This document shows positions 35,510 to 43,965 of a stretch of DNA of 64,000 nt, in pieces (position 1 is the first letter of the stretch; every line of letters starts with the position of its first letter). The DNA comes from Amycolatopsis camponoti (GTDB taxonomy: Bacteria; Actinomycetota; Actinomycetes; Mycobacteriales; Pseudonocardiaceae). Under the pieces are notes generated by a model. It was not told the DNA's origin, did no database searches, and worked only from the letters and a program-made list of their open reading frames with translations. The stretch spans positions 3,452,501-3,516,500 of the forward strand of contig NZ_CABVGP010000001.1 in assembly GCF_902497555.1 (NCBI RefSeq), in the 5' to 3' direction. The translations under genes and the position numbers were made by a program.

Positions 35510-36262
35510 CTGCTCAACGTCACCGCGGCCTGACCGAGCAGGCCGCCAACGCTGCCGTCGACCAGGCCTGCCGGCTGCTGCGGCTGCCGACCATCGGCAC
35601 CCAGTTTTCCCGATATGGCCGATGCGGCCGCCCGCGAGCAGATGTCCTACCGCGGGTTTCTCGCCGAGCTGCTCATGGCCGAGTGCGACGACCGGGCCCG
35701 ACGTCGCTCCGATCGCCGCATCAAGGCCGCCGCGTTCCCGCGGGAGAAGTCGTTGCGCGCCCTCGACTTCGACACCAACTCCAACGTCGACCCGGCCGTC
35801 ATCCACCCCCCCTCGCCACCTGCGAATGGGTCAAGAAGGGCCTGCCGCTCTGCCTGATCGGCGACTCCCGGTACCGGCAAATCACACCTGCTGATCGCAC
35901 TGGCACCGAGGCCGCCATGAACGGGTTCCGGGTCCGCTGCACCCTGGCCACCAAGCTGGTCAACGAGCTGGTCGGGGCCGCCGACGACATCGTGCTCGCC
36001 AAGACCATCGCCCGCTACGGCCGCGTCGACCTGCTCTGCATCGACGAGCTGGGATACATGGAACTCGACCGCCGCGGCGCCGAACTCTTCTTCCAGGTCC
36101 TCACCGAACGCGAGGAGAAGGCCTCGGTCGCGATCGCTTCCAACGAAAGCTTCGGTGGCTGGACCAAGACGTTCACCGACCCGCGGCTCTGCGCCGCGAT
36201 CGTGGACCGGCTCACCTATCGACGACGTCCCGATCACCCAGGCAGAGCTCGGCGAGATCTGA
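35506..36262 (+). pseudogene. IS21-type IstB ATPase, multiply frameshifted
   Basis: The helper ATPase of an IS21-like element, in several frames. It reads RGLTEQAANAAVDQACRLLRLPTIG, then in another frame REQMSYRGFLAELLMAECDDRARRR...KSLRALDFDTN. After a change near 35,810 comes CEWVKKGLPLCLIGDS. The Walker A (PGTGKSHLLIAL) is legible only in a third frame around 35,868-35,905. The sequence then returns to RVDLLCIDELGYMELDRRGAELFFQVLTEREE (Walker B) and NESFGGWTKTFTDPRLCAAIVDRL. At least four frame changes make it non-functional. Confidence 0.75.
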
Positions 36263-36347
36263 GACCGCCGAGATTGAAAGGTGGCTCGGTCGCCTGGCCA
36301 GATATCGTCCGACAGCACCAGCACCGATCTCATAGGGGCCCCGCTAC

Positions 36348-36659
36348 ATGTCCTGGTCACCAGCACACCAAGCCGTCGAGTTCGAAGACCTGCCCCGGCT
36401 ACGAGCACTCCTCGACGCCGGTCAGGACGTCGAGGACGACAACGGGGACGGTTGGACTCTTCTGCGCCACGCCATCGATGTCGAATACGACGGTCACGTC
36501 CAGACCGGTGAGCCGCTGCACGCCGACACTACGGCGTTCCTACTCGCACGCGGAGCCGACCCACTCCGACGCTGCAACGGCATGCCGGTCGTCGAGGAAG
36601 CAGAAATCCGCGGGCACTGGCTCGCCACCGAAATCATGCGCAGTTGGATCAACCGCTGA
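36348..36659 (+). CDS. Small ankyrin-repeat protein
   Basis: A 103-residue protein with ankyrin-type features: SPAHQAVEFEDLPRLRALLDAGQDV (one repeat), DNGDGWTLLRHAIDVEYDGH (second) and DTTAFLLARGADPLRRCNGMPVVEEAEIRGHWLATEIMRSWI (third). Proteins of this size with two or three repeats are common in actinomycetes and probably bind other proteins. It starts at ATG 36348, 86 bp after the IS21 debris, without a strong ribosome site. No operon partner. Confidence 0.7.
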   Translation: MSWSPAHQAVEFEDLPRLRALLDAGQDVEDDNGDGWTLLRHAIDVEYDGHVQTGEPLHADTTAFLLARGADPLRRCNGMPVVEEAEIRGHWLATEIMRSWINR

Positions 36660-37204
36660 CACCAGCTGCCCGGGCACTCTCGAGCGCGGTCACTTCTCGC
36701 CGACATTGATCATGACTCCACTCGCGAGTGCGGTCATAACCGACAAACATCTGCGGTCAACTCACACAGCCAAAACTAGGCGTCACTCTCGCATCCTCCG
36801 AACAGGTGTTCGAGGAGAGTGGTCGGGTTCGCCCGTGGCGTGGTGCGCGGGTGTCTCCGGTGCGGGCTCGTGGTGCCGGGTACTCGAAGACAGGCTGACG
36901 GCAGCTGAAGCTGATTGCTGTTTCGAAGATGTCGGCATCGGATTCGTTCTCCATCGTGTCAGGTCCGGCGCCGCTGACAGGTTTGCCGCGATCGGGAGTA
37001 CTTCCGCGAGCACCCTCCGGCTGGCTCCTCACCTGAGCTGAGTTCTGCCGCGCAGCCGACACGCGCAGCTTGTTGGAGATGCGCTCGTCGCTGTGCGCTC
37101 CGAGCGGAGGAGAAGCAGGCCGGCGATCGACCGTCCGTTGCAGGCTTTCGTTCCGCTGTGTGGACGTGCTGGCCGTCCGGGAACGGGATCCTGAGAATGC
37201 CCGC
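36660..37204. other. Intergenic stretch, nothing convincing
   Basis: About 545 bases. Frames are open on both strands (for example a minus-strand frame beginning MENESDADIFETAI) but none shows a family motif or supported start. Probably promoter sequence plus debris. Confidence 0.4.
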
Positions 37205-38448
37205 ATGACGGGGTTGACCGAAGAGACCGCCTACGACCGGGTGCGCCTCGCGCAGTGGCGGGCGGGGGAGGCACGCCTGCCGGGGCTGAGCCGGCGGGGC
37301 CTGCTGCGGCGGCCGGCGGGCTCGCGCTGATCGCAGCCGGAGCGGCGACCGGCACGGCGTCGGCGGCGGGGCCGATCGTGAAGCCGCTGCCGCCGGAATG
37401 GTTCGACGTCTACGGCAGCAACGCCGAGACGCGCTGGGAAGCGATGAACGGGCAGGGCTACCTGACGCCGGTCGACCGGTTCTTCGTCCGCGACCACACC
37501 TCGACCCCGGTGCTCGACGCCGCCACCTGGCGGCTGCAGCTGTTCGGTTCGGGGCTGCGCGGCGGGCCGGTCGAATTCACCTACCAGGATCTGCGCGCCC
37601 TGCCGTCGGAGACGATCACCGCGTTCATCGAGTGCGCCGGCAACGGGCGGAGCTTCTTCACCAGCCAGCAGGGCCAGACCGTCAGCGGGACGGCGTGGAA
37701 GCTCGGCGCGGTCGGCGTGGCGCGCTGGCGCGGCGTGCGGCTCGCGACCGTGCTCGCCCGGGCCGGGCTGTCCCGCCATGCCGTGGACGTGCTCCCCGAA
37801 GGACTCGACCCGGACTACGTGGCGGGCGGGGTGAACCTGGGCAAGGTGCGGCGGCCTCTGCCGGTGGCCAAGGCACTGCAGGACGTCCTGCTGGCGTACG
37901 AGATGAACGGGCGGCCGCTGCCGCCCGACCACGGTTTCCCGGTGCGGCTCGTGGTGCCGTCGTGGGCCGGGATCTCGTCGATCAAGTGGCTGGGCCGGAT
38001 CGAGGTGTCGGCGACGCCGCTGGTGTCGCCGTGGAGCACGCAGTTCTACCGGTTGCTGGGGGCGGACTACCCGGCCGAAGGCACGCTGGTCACCGAGCAG
38101 GTGGTGAAGAGCGCGTTCGAGCTCCCGTGGGGCGCGACGCTGGCGGCCGGGCAGCGGCACGTACTGCGCGGCCGCTCCTGGTCGGGCCACGGCCGGATCC
38201 GCCGGGTCGAGGTGAGCACGGACGGCGTCAGCTGGAAGCCCGCGAAGCCGATCAGCCCGGCACTCGACCGCGGCTGGCTGCAGTGGGAGTTCCCGTGGCG
38301 CCCCCGGGCGGCGGGGGCGTACACGCTGCGGGCGCGCGCCACGGACGTCACCGGGGTGCGGCAGCCGGACGTCGCGCCGTACAACACGCAGGGCTACCTG
38401 TTCGGCGCGGTCGTCCGGCACCCGGTCACGGTCGGCAGCGCGCCGTGA
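37205..38448 (+). pseudogene. Sulfite-oxidase-like molybdoenzyme with a frameshift in its Tat signal
   Basis: The long frame encodes a YedY/sulfite oxidase-type molybdopterin protein. It has FFVRDHTSTPVLDAATWRLQ, FIECAGNGRSFF (the Mo-ligand Cys), WKLGAVGVARWRGVRLATVL and HGFPVRLVVPSWAGISSIKWLGRIEV, with a C-terminal dimerisation domain. The N-terminus (from ATG 37205) reads MTGLTEETAYDRVRLAQWRAG and then a twin-arginine motif SRRGLLR. In the G-rich run near 37,305 one base is missing, so the hydrophobic Tat core AAAGGLALIAAGAA lies in the other frame. As written, the export signal and the enzyme are not joined. A read error is possible. If real, the enzyme would be lost, or made without export from an internal GTG. 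Confidence 0.7.
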
Positions 38449-38627
38449 AGCGGATGATTCGCGCGCTCGCCCGGGCGTTGACGGGCTTCGGCCGGGTGCT
38501 GGTACTGCCGGCCCCACCGTTCGAACCCGGGCTGGCGGTGCCGGTGCCACGGCCGGTGGCCGACGTCCCGCGGGTGCCGCTGTCGCGCCGGGAACGGGAA
38601 ACCTTCCGGCGGATCGTCTCGGGCTGA
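38445..38627 (+). CDS. Small hypothetical protein (60 aa), low confidence
   Basis: A 60-residue, arginine- and proline-rich reading frame whose GTG overlaps the stop of the sulfite-oxidase-like gene (GTGA). This supports translational coupling. The sequence (MIRALARALTGFGRVLVLP then VPLSRRERETFRRIVSG) has a short hydrophobic stretch and a charged tail. No family recognised. Confidence 0.35.
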   Translation: MKRMIRALARALTGFGRVLVLPAPPFEPGLAVPVPRPVADVPRVPLSRRERETFRRIVSG

Positions 38628-38836
38628 ACGGTCACCTGGGCGAAAGTGTGCGCCGAGTGGACCGCCCCGCGTACTCGAACGCAATGGTGTCCAGGACCTG
38701 GAACGGACGCCGTGCTGACCGGGGCGGGACACTCGATGGCGGCCTGAGTCGCCCCGGCGTCGATCTCCCGGACGACCTCGGCCGCTCCCGCGGAGTCCGT
38801 GCGGTAGTCGCCGATCACGTGGTGGCGCCGCGGAGA

Positions 38837-39466
38837 TCACCGCTCGCCGACTCCGGTGCCGAACGCCCACAGGACCGTCGCGGCCGCGTGGTCCGCGACG
38901 GCGTCGACTTCCGCGGCGGTCAGGTGCCGGGTGCCGAGGCGGGAGCGGGCTTCGAGCGGACCGGTCAGCAGGGCCAGGAACTGCTCGGCGATCAATGCGG
39001 GGTCGTCGTGGCGGAGCCGGCCGGCGACGATCAGCCGGGCCAGGCGGTCCGCGAGCGTCCCGGCCAGCCGGCCCGCGGTGACGGCGTAGACCTCGGTCAG
39101 CAGTTCGGGGAACCGGCCCAGCTGGGCGTAGGTCAGCGCGCGCAACGCACGGGACTCCTCGTCGCAGCAGCGGCGGGCCAGTGCCCGGGCCGCGCGGGTG
39201 AGCGTCCGGTGCGGGTCGCCGTCGGGGGTGATGCGCTCCACCGCGGCGAGGTTGGCTGCCGCGACTCGCTCGGCCGCGGCGGCGAGAGCGGCGCGGAAGA
39301 GGGTTTCCTTGTCCCGGAAGTGGTTGTACACCGTGGGTTTCGCGACGCCGGCTTCGGCCGCGATCTCCTGGACGCCCGCCGCGTCGTAGCCGGTCCGGGC
39401 GAAGACGGCGAAGGCGGCGGCGAGGATCGCCTCCCGTTTGTCGATCCGGCCGCGGGTGGTGGTCAT
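38837..39466 (-). CDS. TetR/AcrR-family repressor
   Basis: A 209-residue repressor. The N-terminal helix-turn-helix is complete: REAILAAAFAVFARTGYDAAGVQEIAAEAGVAKPTVYNHFRDKETLFRAAL (residues about 12-62). The C-terminal ligand domain is helical (FPELLTEVYAVTAGRLAGTLADRL, then DPALIAEQFLALLTGPLEA). It is divergent from the Dabb-domain gene. An 18-bp palindrome in the 68-bp gap is the likely operator. The ligand cannot be inferred. Confidence 0.88.
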   Translation of the reverse strand: MTTTRGRIDKREAILAAAFAVFARTGYDAAGVQEIAAEAGVAKPTVYNHFRDKETLFRAALAAAAERVAAANLAAVERITPDGDPHRTLTRAARALARRCCDEESRALRALTYAQLGRFPELLTEVYAVTAGRLAGTLADRLARLIVAGRLRHDDPALIAEQFLALLTGPLEARSRLGTRHLTAAEVDAVADHAAATVLWAFGTGVGER

Positions 39467-39502
39467 GGACGGAGTTTACAACTGACTCACTGGTTCGCTA
39501 AC

Positions 39503-39520
39503 TTGAACTTGCTAGTTCAA
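39503..39520. promoter_or_regulatory. Palindromic operator between TetR and Dabb genes
   Basis: TTGAACT-TGCT-AGTTCAA has perfect 7-bp arms with a 4-bp spacer. It is placed just before the Dabb ribosome site (CGGAGGGA), where a bound TetR dimer would block transcription of the Dabb gene. Confidence 0.65.
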
Positions 39521-39534
39521 TCCGGAGGGACCTC

Positions 39535-39921
39535 ATGATCGTCAACCTGCTTCGCTTCCGTTTCCGCGACGACGTCACCGAAGCCGGCCGGGACGCCGTG
39601 CTCGCCGCCATGCGCCGGACGGCCGGGGTCGAGTCGGCCGCGTTCGGCACGGTCGGCCGGGACCTCGGCGACCCGGCCGAGGGGTACACGCACGCGTACT
39701 GCGTCGGCGTCGCGGACATCGCGGCTCTGGAGCGGTACCTCCACGATCCCGTGCACCTCGCCGGGGACGACGTCATCCTGCCGAGCCTGGCGCGGCTTTC
39801 GGCGGTGCGGTTCACCGACGACGCCGACCCGGAAACCGGCGCGAAGATGGGCGAGCTGGTCCGCGCGAAGCTCGAGAAGTACCCGGACTGGGAGCGGCAG
39901 CTGAAAGCCATCCCCGCCTGA
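39535..39921 (+). CDS. Dabb (stress-responsive A/B barrel) family protein
   Basis: A 128-residue protein starting at ATG 39535 after CGGAGGGA. It has the ferredoxin-like A/B barrel layout: MIVNLLRFRFRDDV at the start, GVESAAFGTVGRDL, YTHAYCVGVADIAALERYLHDPVHLA, and a final LARLSAVRF strand followed by a charged tail. Members act as dimers and include polyketide cyclases and stress proteins. It is probably repressed by the adjacent TetR. Substrate unknown. Confidence 0.8.
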   Translation: MIVNLLRFRFRDDVTEAGRDAVLAAMRRTAGVESAAFGTVGRDLGDPAEGYTHAYCVGVADIAALERYLHDPVHLAGDDVILPSLARLSAVRFTDDADPETGAKMGELVRAKLEKYPDWERQLKAIPA

Positions 39922-40087
39922 AACCGGTTCATGATTCGGACATCGTTGACACTTCACGCACGCGTTCTTACTTTCGGTGCATGATAACCGGACGGGAAGT
40001 CACGCGACCGTGTCCGACGGTGCGGGTGAACGGGATCTGTTGTCGCTGAACGTATCCGAGCGACCGATCCCCTCCCGAGGAGTGCCC

Positions 40088-40900
40088 ATGCGCCGCACCG
40101 CCGACCGTTCGGCCGATCTCGAGCGACTGCTCTCGGACGGCCCGTTCCCGGCTGCGCTCCGCGCGGCCATCACCGAGAGCGGGCTGTCCCTGGACCGTGT
40201 CCGCCACCGCCTCGCGCGGCGCGGGCTGTCGGTCAGCGTGCCGACGCTGAGCCTGTGGCAGTCCGGGCGCCGCCGCCCGGAACGCGCGGAATCGCTGCGC
40301 GTCCTCGCCGGCTTGGAGCAACTGCTGGAGCTGCCCGCCGGCTCCTTCGGCGCGCTGCTGGGACCACCGAAACCGCGTGGCCGGACACAGCCGCCCGGGC
40401 ACCTGGTCGCGGTGAGCCAGCACGACCGCGCGGACATCGACGACCACGGCCGGCTTTCCGCCGTCCACGCGCGGGTCGTGCTGCGCGCCGGCGGGACGGG
40501 ACTCGAGCGCTGGCCGGTGCGCTGGGACCTCGAACCGGGGGTGACCCCGAAGATCCTCGCCGACCGCAACTGCCGGGTCGCCGGCGTCGAGCACGATCTG
40601 GACCGCAGCCGGCTGACCGCCGACCTCGTGCTGGACGCCGCACCGGCACCGGGGGAGTCGGTCATCGTCGAGTACCGCGCGATGTTCCCGGCCCGCCCGG
40701 CGGCCCGGCGGTTCGTGCGCACCCTCGAGCGGCCGGTCCGCGACTACCTCCTCGAAGCCCGGTTCGCCGTGCTGCCGGCGCTGTGCGTGCGGATGCGCGA
40801 CGCCGGGCCGGGGCGCGAGCTGAGCCCGGATTCCGGCGGGACCGTGCACGTCGCCGAGGCCGACGCGGTCGGGCGCATCGGAATCCGCTGGGAGTCGTGA
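40088..40900 (+). CDS. XRE-type helix-turn-helix protein
   Basis: A 270-residue protein starting at ATG 40088 after CGAGGAG. Residues about 25-65 form a helix-turn-helix (LDRVRHRLARRGLSVSVPTLSLWQSGRRRPER), followed by LAGLEQLLELPAGSFGALLG. The remaining 190 residues form a beta-rich domain (VSQHDRADIDDHGRLSAVHARVVLRAGG, DRNCRVAGVEHDLDRSRL, ESVIVEYRAMFPAR) found in actinobacterial regulators, with no known ligand. It converges with the subtilisin gene, and a terminator lies between. Confidence 0.75.
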   Translation: MRRTADRSADLERLLSDGPFPAALRAAITESGLSLDRVRHRLARRGLSVSVPTLSLWQSGRRRPERAESLRVLAGLEQLLELPAGSFGALLGPPKPRGRTQPPGHLVAVSQHDRADIDDHGRLSAVHARVVLRAGGTGLERWPVRWDLEPGVTPKILADRNCRVAGVEHDLDRSRLTADLVLDAAPAPGESVIVEYRAMFPARPAARRFVRTLERPVRDYLLEARFAVLPALCVRMRDAGPGRELSPDSGGTVHVAEADAVGRIGIRWES

Positions 40901-40904
40901 AAAC

Positions 40905-40937
40905 GAGCGGGGCCCCGGCACGCGCCAGGGCCCGCTC
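40905..40937. terminator. Hairpin between convergent genes
   Basis: GAGCGGGGCCC and GGGCCCGCTC pair with one bulged G across an 11-base loop, followed by TCCTTTCC. It lies just after the XRE stop and before the subtilisin stop on the other strand. Probably a bidirectional terminator. Confidence 0.6.
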
Positions 40938-40954
40938 TCCTTTCCGGTCCGGCG

Positions 40955-42124
40955 TCAGGGAGCGATGTAGAGCGTGCGGTTCGGGGTGCCGCTGCCCGGG
41001 TTCTTCACCAGGTTGGGCGTGGCCGCGGTCACCAGCGCCTGGCTCACCTGGGCCGCGGAGGCCGTGGTGTGGGTCGCGAGGTAGATCGCCGCCGCGCCGG
41101 CGACGTGCGGCGACGCGAACGACGTGCCGTTGCCCGTGTAGGTCGCCGTGTCGTTCGTGTTCCACGCCGAGGTGATGCCGACGCCGGGGGCGAACAGGTC
41201 GACGCCGGTGCCGTAGTTGGAGAACGACGCGCGGGTGTCGGTCTTGTCCGCGGCGGCGACCGTGATGGCCTCGGCGACCCGGGCGGGCGAGGACGTCGAG
41301 GCGTTGGCGTTGGAGTTGCCCGCCGCGACCGCCCACGTGACCCCGGAGCTGATCGAGTTCCGGACCGCGGTGTCGAGCGCGGTCGAGACCCCGCCGCCGA
41401 GGCTGGCGTTGGCCACCGCCGGCTTCTTCGCGTTGGCGGTGATCCAGTTGACGCCGGCGATCACGCCCGAGGTCGTCCCGCTGCCGTCGGAACCGAGCAC
41501 CCGCACGGGGTACAGCTGGGCGCCCTTCGCGACGCCGTACTGCGAGCCGGCGATCGTCGCGGCGACGTGCGTTCCGTGCCCGTAGCCGTCGTCGGCGTTC
41601 GTGTCGTTGTCGACGAAGTCGTAGCCCTGGTGCACGCGGCCGCCGAAGGTCTGGTGGGTCGCGCGGATGCCTGTGTCGAGCACGTAGACGTTCACGTTCG
41701 ACGCCGTGGTGCTGTAGGTGTACTGGTTGTTCAGCGGCAGGTTCCGCTGGTCGACCCGGTCCAGGCCCCACGACGGCGGGTTCTGCTGGACGGCGTCGGC
41801 GCGCACGGTCTTGTCCTGCTCGACGAAGGCGACGGCGCTGTCCGCGGCGAGGCGCTTGGCGTGCTTTTCGTCCAGGCGCACGGAGAACCCGGCGAGGTTC
41901 CGCGTGTAGACCCGGCTCACTGTGCCGTCGTAGCGGCGGGCCAGTGAGCCGCTGTCAGTGTTCTTCGCGCTGTCTTTCAACACTACGATGTAGCTGTCCT
42001 TGACCGCTCCGGCGTCGGCGGCGCCGAGCACGACGCCTTCCGCGGCCTGGGCGGGGGTGACGCCGGTGAAGACGACAGCCGCCGCCACGACGACCGCGGC
42101 TCCGGTGAATCTCGCTGCGCGCAT
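40955..42124 (-). CDS. Secreted subtilisin-like serine protease (S8) with propeptide
   Basis: A 389-residue secreted protease. Residues 1-28 are a signal peptide (basic start, AAVVVAAAVVFTG core, PAQAAEG cleavage region). Residues about 40-110 match the I9 inhibitor propeptide (DSYIVVLKDSAKN...ADSAVAFVEQDKTV). The mature domain carries Asp150 (YVLDTGI), His183 (YGHGTHVAA), Asn270 (AVAAGNSN, oxyanion hole) and Ser335 (GTSFASPHVAGAA). There is no C-terminal extra domain. It resembles extracellular alkaline proteases and cuprolysin-type enzymes of actinomycetes. Single gene, terminator downstream. Confidence 0.92.
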   Translation of the reverse strand: MRAARFTGAAVVVAAAVVFTGVTPAQAAEGVVLGAADAGAVKDSYIVVLKDSAKNTDSGSLARRYDGTVSRVYTRNLAGFSVRLDEKHAKRLAADSAVAFVEQDKTVRADAVQQNPPSWGLDRVDQRNLPLNNQYTYSTTASNVNVYVLDTGIRATHQTFGGRVHQGYDFVDNDTNADDGYGHGTHVAATIAGSQYGVAKGAQLYPVRVLGSDGSGTTSGVIAGVNWITANAKKPAVANASLGGGVSTALDTAVRNSISSGVTWAVAAGNSNANASTSSPARVAEAITVAAADKTDTRASFSNYGTGVDLFAPGVGITSAWNTNDTATYTGNGTSFASPHVAGAAAIYLATHTTASAAQVSQALVTAATPNLVKNPGSGTPNRTLYIAP

Positions 42125-42248
42125 TTCGTGCTCCTCGGGGAAGGGGACTCTCCGAGGACGAAGTTAAGGCGGCGGCCGTTTTCTCGGCAGGCGCGGTTTT
42201 TTGCGGTTTTGCGCCGGTTTGCGTTGGCCCGCCGAGTGGTTGCCGCCC

Positions 42249-42462
42249 CTACGAAAGGATGTTCCCGCGAGGTGGACTACCGGCGACCAGCGGGACGACG
42301 TCGCAGATGACGCGCTCGGCGTCCTCGGGCAGGACCGCCGGCCGGAGCCGGACGCCGCCGAGCCCGTGCTCGTCGCGCCACCCGGTGAAGATCCCCGTGT
42401 CGGCGTGGTCCGCCGCGGAGTCCGAAGTGGACGCGATGGCGCGGGGCACGGTCGTGCGTGAC
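42249..42462 (-). pseudogene. C-terminal fragment of an LLM flavin oxidoreductase
   Basis: The minus strand reads SAADHADTGIFTGWRDEHGLGGVRLRPAVLPEDAERVICDVVPLVAG, which matches the C-terminal stretch of NtaA/SnaA-type LLM monooxygenases. For comparison the gene at 43966-45138 ends GLSGFRLHPGAVPHD...LVPELQRRG. There is no start or barrel core. It lies directly downstream of the four intact LLM genes and is probably what is left of a fifth. Confidence 0.55.
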
Positions 42463-42540
42463 GTCGACTGGGTCCGCCGCGACCGGACGGCGCCGGTTGC
42501 TGAACCTGGCCGCGCGAGGTGACGTGTCCGACGACGACCT

Positions 42541-43956
42541 CTATACGGCGCCAGGCCGGTTCGGAGCCGCCGGGGCGGGCGCGACCTGGCTCGGCGGCTC
42601 GGCTGCTGCCGTTGCCGCGGTGACCGCCGCCGGTCCGATCCCGAGGTGCTCGCGCAGGGTCGTGCCGGTGTATTCGGTCCGGAACACACCCCGTTCCTGG
42701 AGCAGCGGAACGACTTTCGCCGCGAACTCGTCCAGGCCGCCCGGGGTGACGTAGGGCGCGAGGATGAAGCCGTCGGCCTGCACGAGGTCGTCGATCGTCG
42801 TGGCGACCGTCGACGGTGAGCCGACGAAGGTGTGACGGCCGGTGACCTCGATGATCAGCTCGCGGATGGACAGCTTTCCGGCCGCCGCCCGGTCGCGCCA
42901 GTCGCGGGCGGTGCCGAGCGGGTCGCGGTACTGCCGGACGCTGGCCCGGCCGGGCGCGATCGTGTCGCCGAGGTGCGGATCGACATCGGGCAGCGGGCCA
43001 TCCGGGTCGTAGGCCGACAGGTCGCGGTTCCACAGCTGTTCCAGTAGCCGGATCGCGGTCGGCCCGCTGACCTGGGCGCGGCGGACCTCGTGAGCCAGTT
43101 CGGCGGCTTCGGCGTCGGTGTCGGCGAGCACGAAGGTCGCCGCGGGCAGCACGACGAGCTGGTCCGGCGACCGCCCGTGCCGGGCCAGCCGGCCTTTGAC
43201 GTCGGCGTAGAATGCTTGTCCCGCTTCGAGATCGGCGTATCGGCTGAAGATCGCGTCCGCGGCCGCCGCCGCGAACTCACGCCCTTCTTCGGAGTCGCCC
43301 GCCTGGATGATCACCGGCCGCCCCTGCGGACCGCGGGGCACCGTGAACCTGCCGGAGATCGCGAACTGGGCGTCGCGGTGCTCGAACTCGCCGGCCCGGG
43401 GATCGGACAGGAAGACACCGGACTCGCGGTCCGCGACGATCTCGTCTCCCTGCCAGGAGTCGAAGAGTTTCCCGGCCGCGTCGAGGAACTGCCGGGCGCG
43501 CTCGTAGCGCTGCTCCTTCGGCAGGAACCCGCCGCGCCGGAAGTTCTCGCCGGTGAAGGCGTCCCACGACGTGACGACGTTCCACGCCGCGCGCCCGGCG
43601 GAGAGGTGGTCCAGGCTCGCGAACTGCCGGGCCACCTCGTACGGCTCGGTGAACGTCGAGTTGATCGTGCCCGCCAGCCCGAGCCGATCGGTGACCGCGG
43701 CCAACGCGGCGAGCACGGTGAAGGTGTCCGGCCGGCCGACGACGTCGAGGTCGTAGATCTCGCCGTGCTGCTCGCGCAGCCGCAACCCCTCGGCGAGGAA
43801 GAAGAAGTCGAACTTGGCGGCTTCGGCGGTCCGGGCGAGGTGGGCGAAGGAGCCGAACTCGATCTGGCTGCCGGCGTCGGGGTGGCTCCAGACCGTCGTG
43901 TTGTTCACGCCGGGGAAGGCCGCCGCCAGGTGGATCTGCTTGCGAGGCTTGGTCAT
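42541..43956 (-). CDS. LLM-class flavin monooxygenase (NtaA/SnaA/DszA type)
   Basis: A 471-residue flavin-dependent monooxygenase with the long-form LLM barrel. Motifs include the N-terminal KQIHLAAAFPGVNNTTVWSHPDAG, FDFFFLAEGLRLREQ, the SGRAAWNVVTSWDAFTGENF signature, and PQGRPVIIQAGDSEEGREFAA. Members oxidise chelators, sulfones or other small organics with reduced FMN from a separate reductase. It is the last gene of a four-gene minus-strand operon (9-bp gap to the next). Its C-terminal 30 residues are an Ala/Pro-rich tail not seen in typical members. Substrate not determinable; a sulfur or amine source is the usual guess. Confidence 0.88.
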   Translation of the reverse strand: MTKPRKQIHLAAAFPGVNNTTVWSHPDAGSQIEFGSFAHLARTAEAAKFDFFFLAEGLRLREQHGEIYDLDVVGRPDTFTVLAALAAVTDRLGLAGTINSTFTEPYEVARQFASLDHLSAGRAAWNVVTSWDAFTGENFRRGGFLPKEQRYERARQFLDAAGKLFDSWQGDEIVADRESGVFLSDPRAGEFEHRDAQFAISGRFTVPRGPQGRPVIIQAGDSEEGREFAAAAADAIFSRYADLEAGQAFYADVKGRLARHGRSPDQLVVLPAATFVLADTDAEAAELAHEVRRAQVSGPTAIRLLEQLWNRDLSAYDPDGPLPDVDPHLGDTIAPGRASVRQYRDPLGTARDWRDRAAAGKLSIRELIIEVTGRHTFVGSPSTVATTIDDLVQADGFILAPYVTPGGLDEFAAKVVPLLQERGVFRTEYTGTTLREHLGIGPAAVTAATAAAEPPSQVAPAPAAPNRPGAV

Positions 43957-43965
43957 CGGGGCTCC

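Noticed and set aside
36757..37206. Minus-strand frame beginning MENESDADIFETAI, and a plus-strand frame over the same bases
   Set aside because: Both strands look equally open because of high GC; neither has a family motif or a supported start.
38426..38818. Minus-strand frame VIGDYRTDSAGAAEVVREIDAG and a nearby VLDTIAFEYAG in another frame
   Set aside because: It may be the remains of a dehydrogenase, but the match is too short and split to call.
42164..43033. 289-codon minus-strand frame overlapping the LLM gene start region
   Set aside because: It is in a shadow frame of the LLM gene at 42541-43956 and its residues are dominated by Arg and Pro, typical of GC-driven spurious frames.
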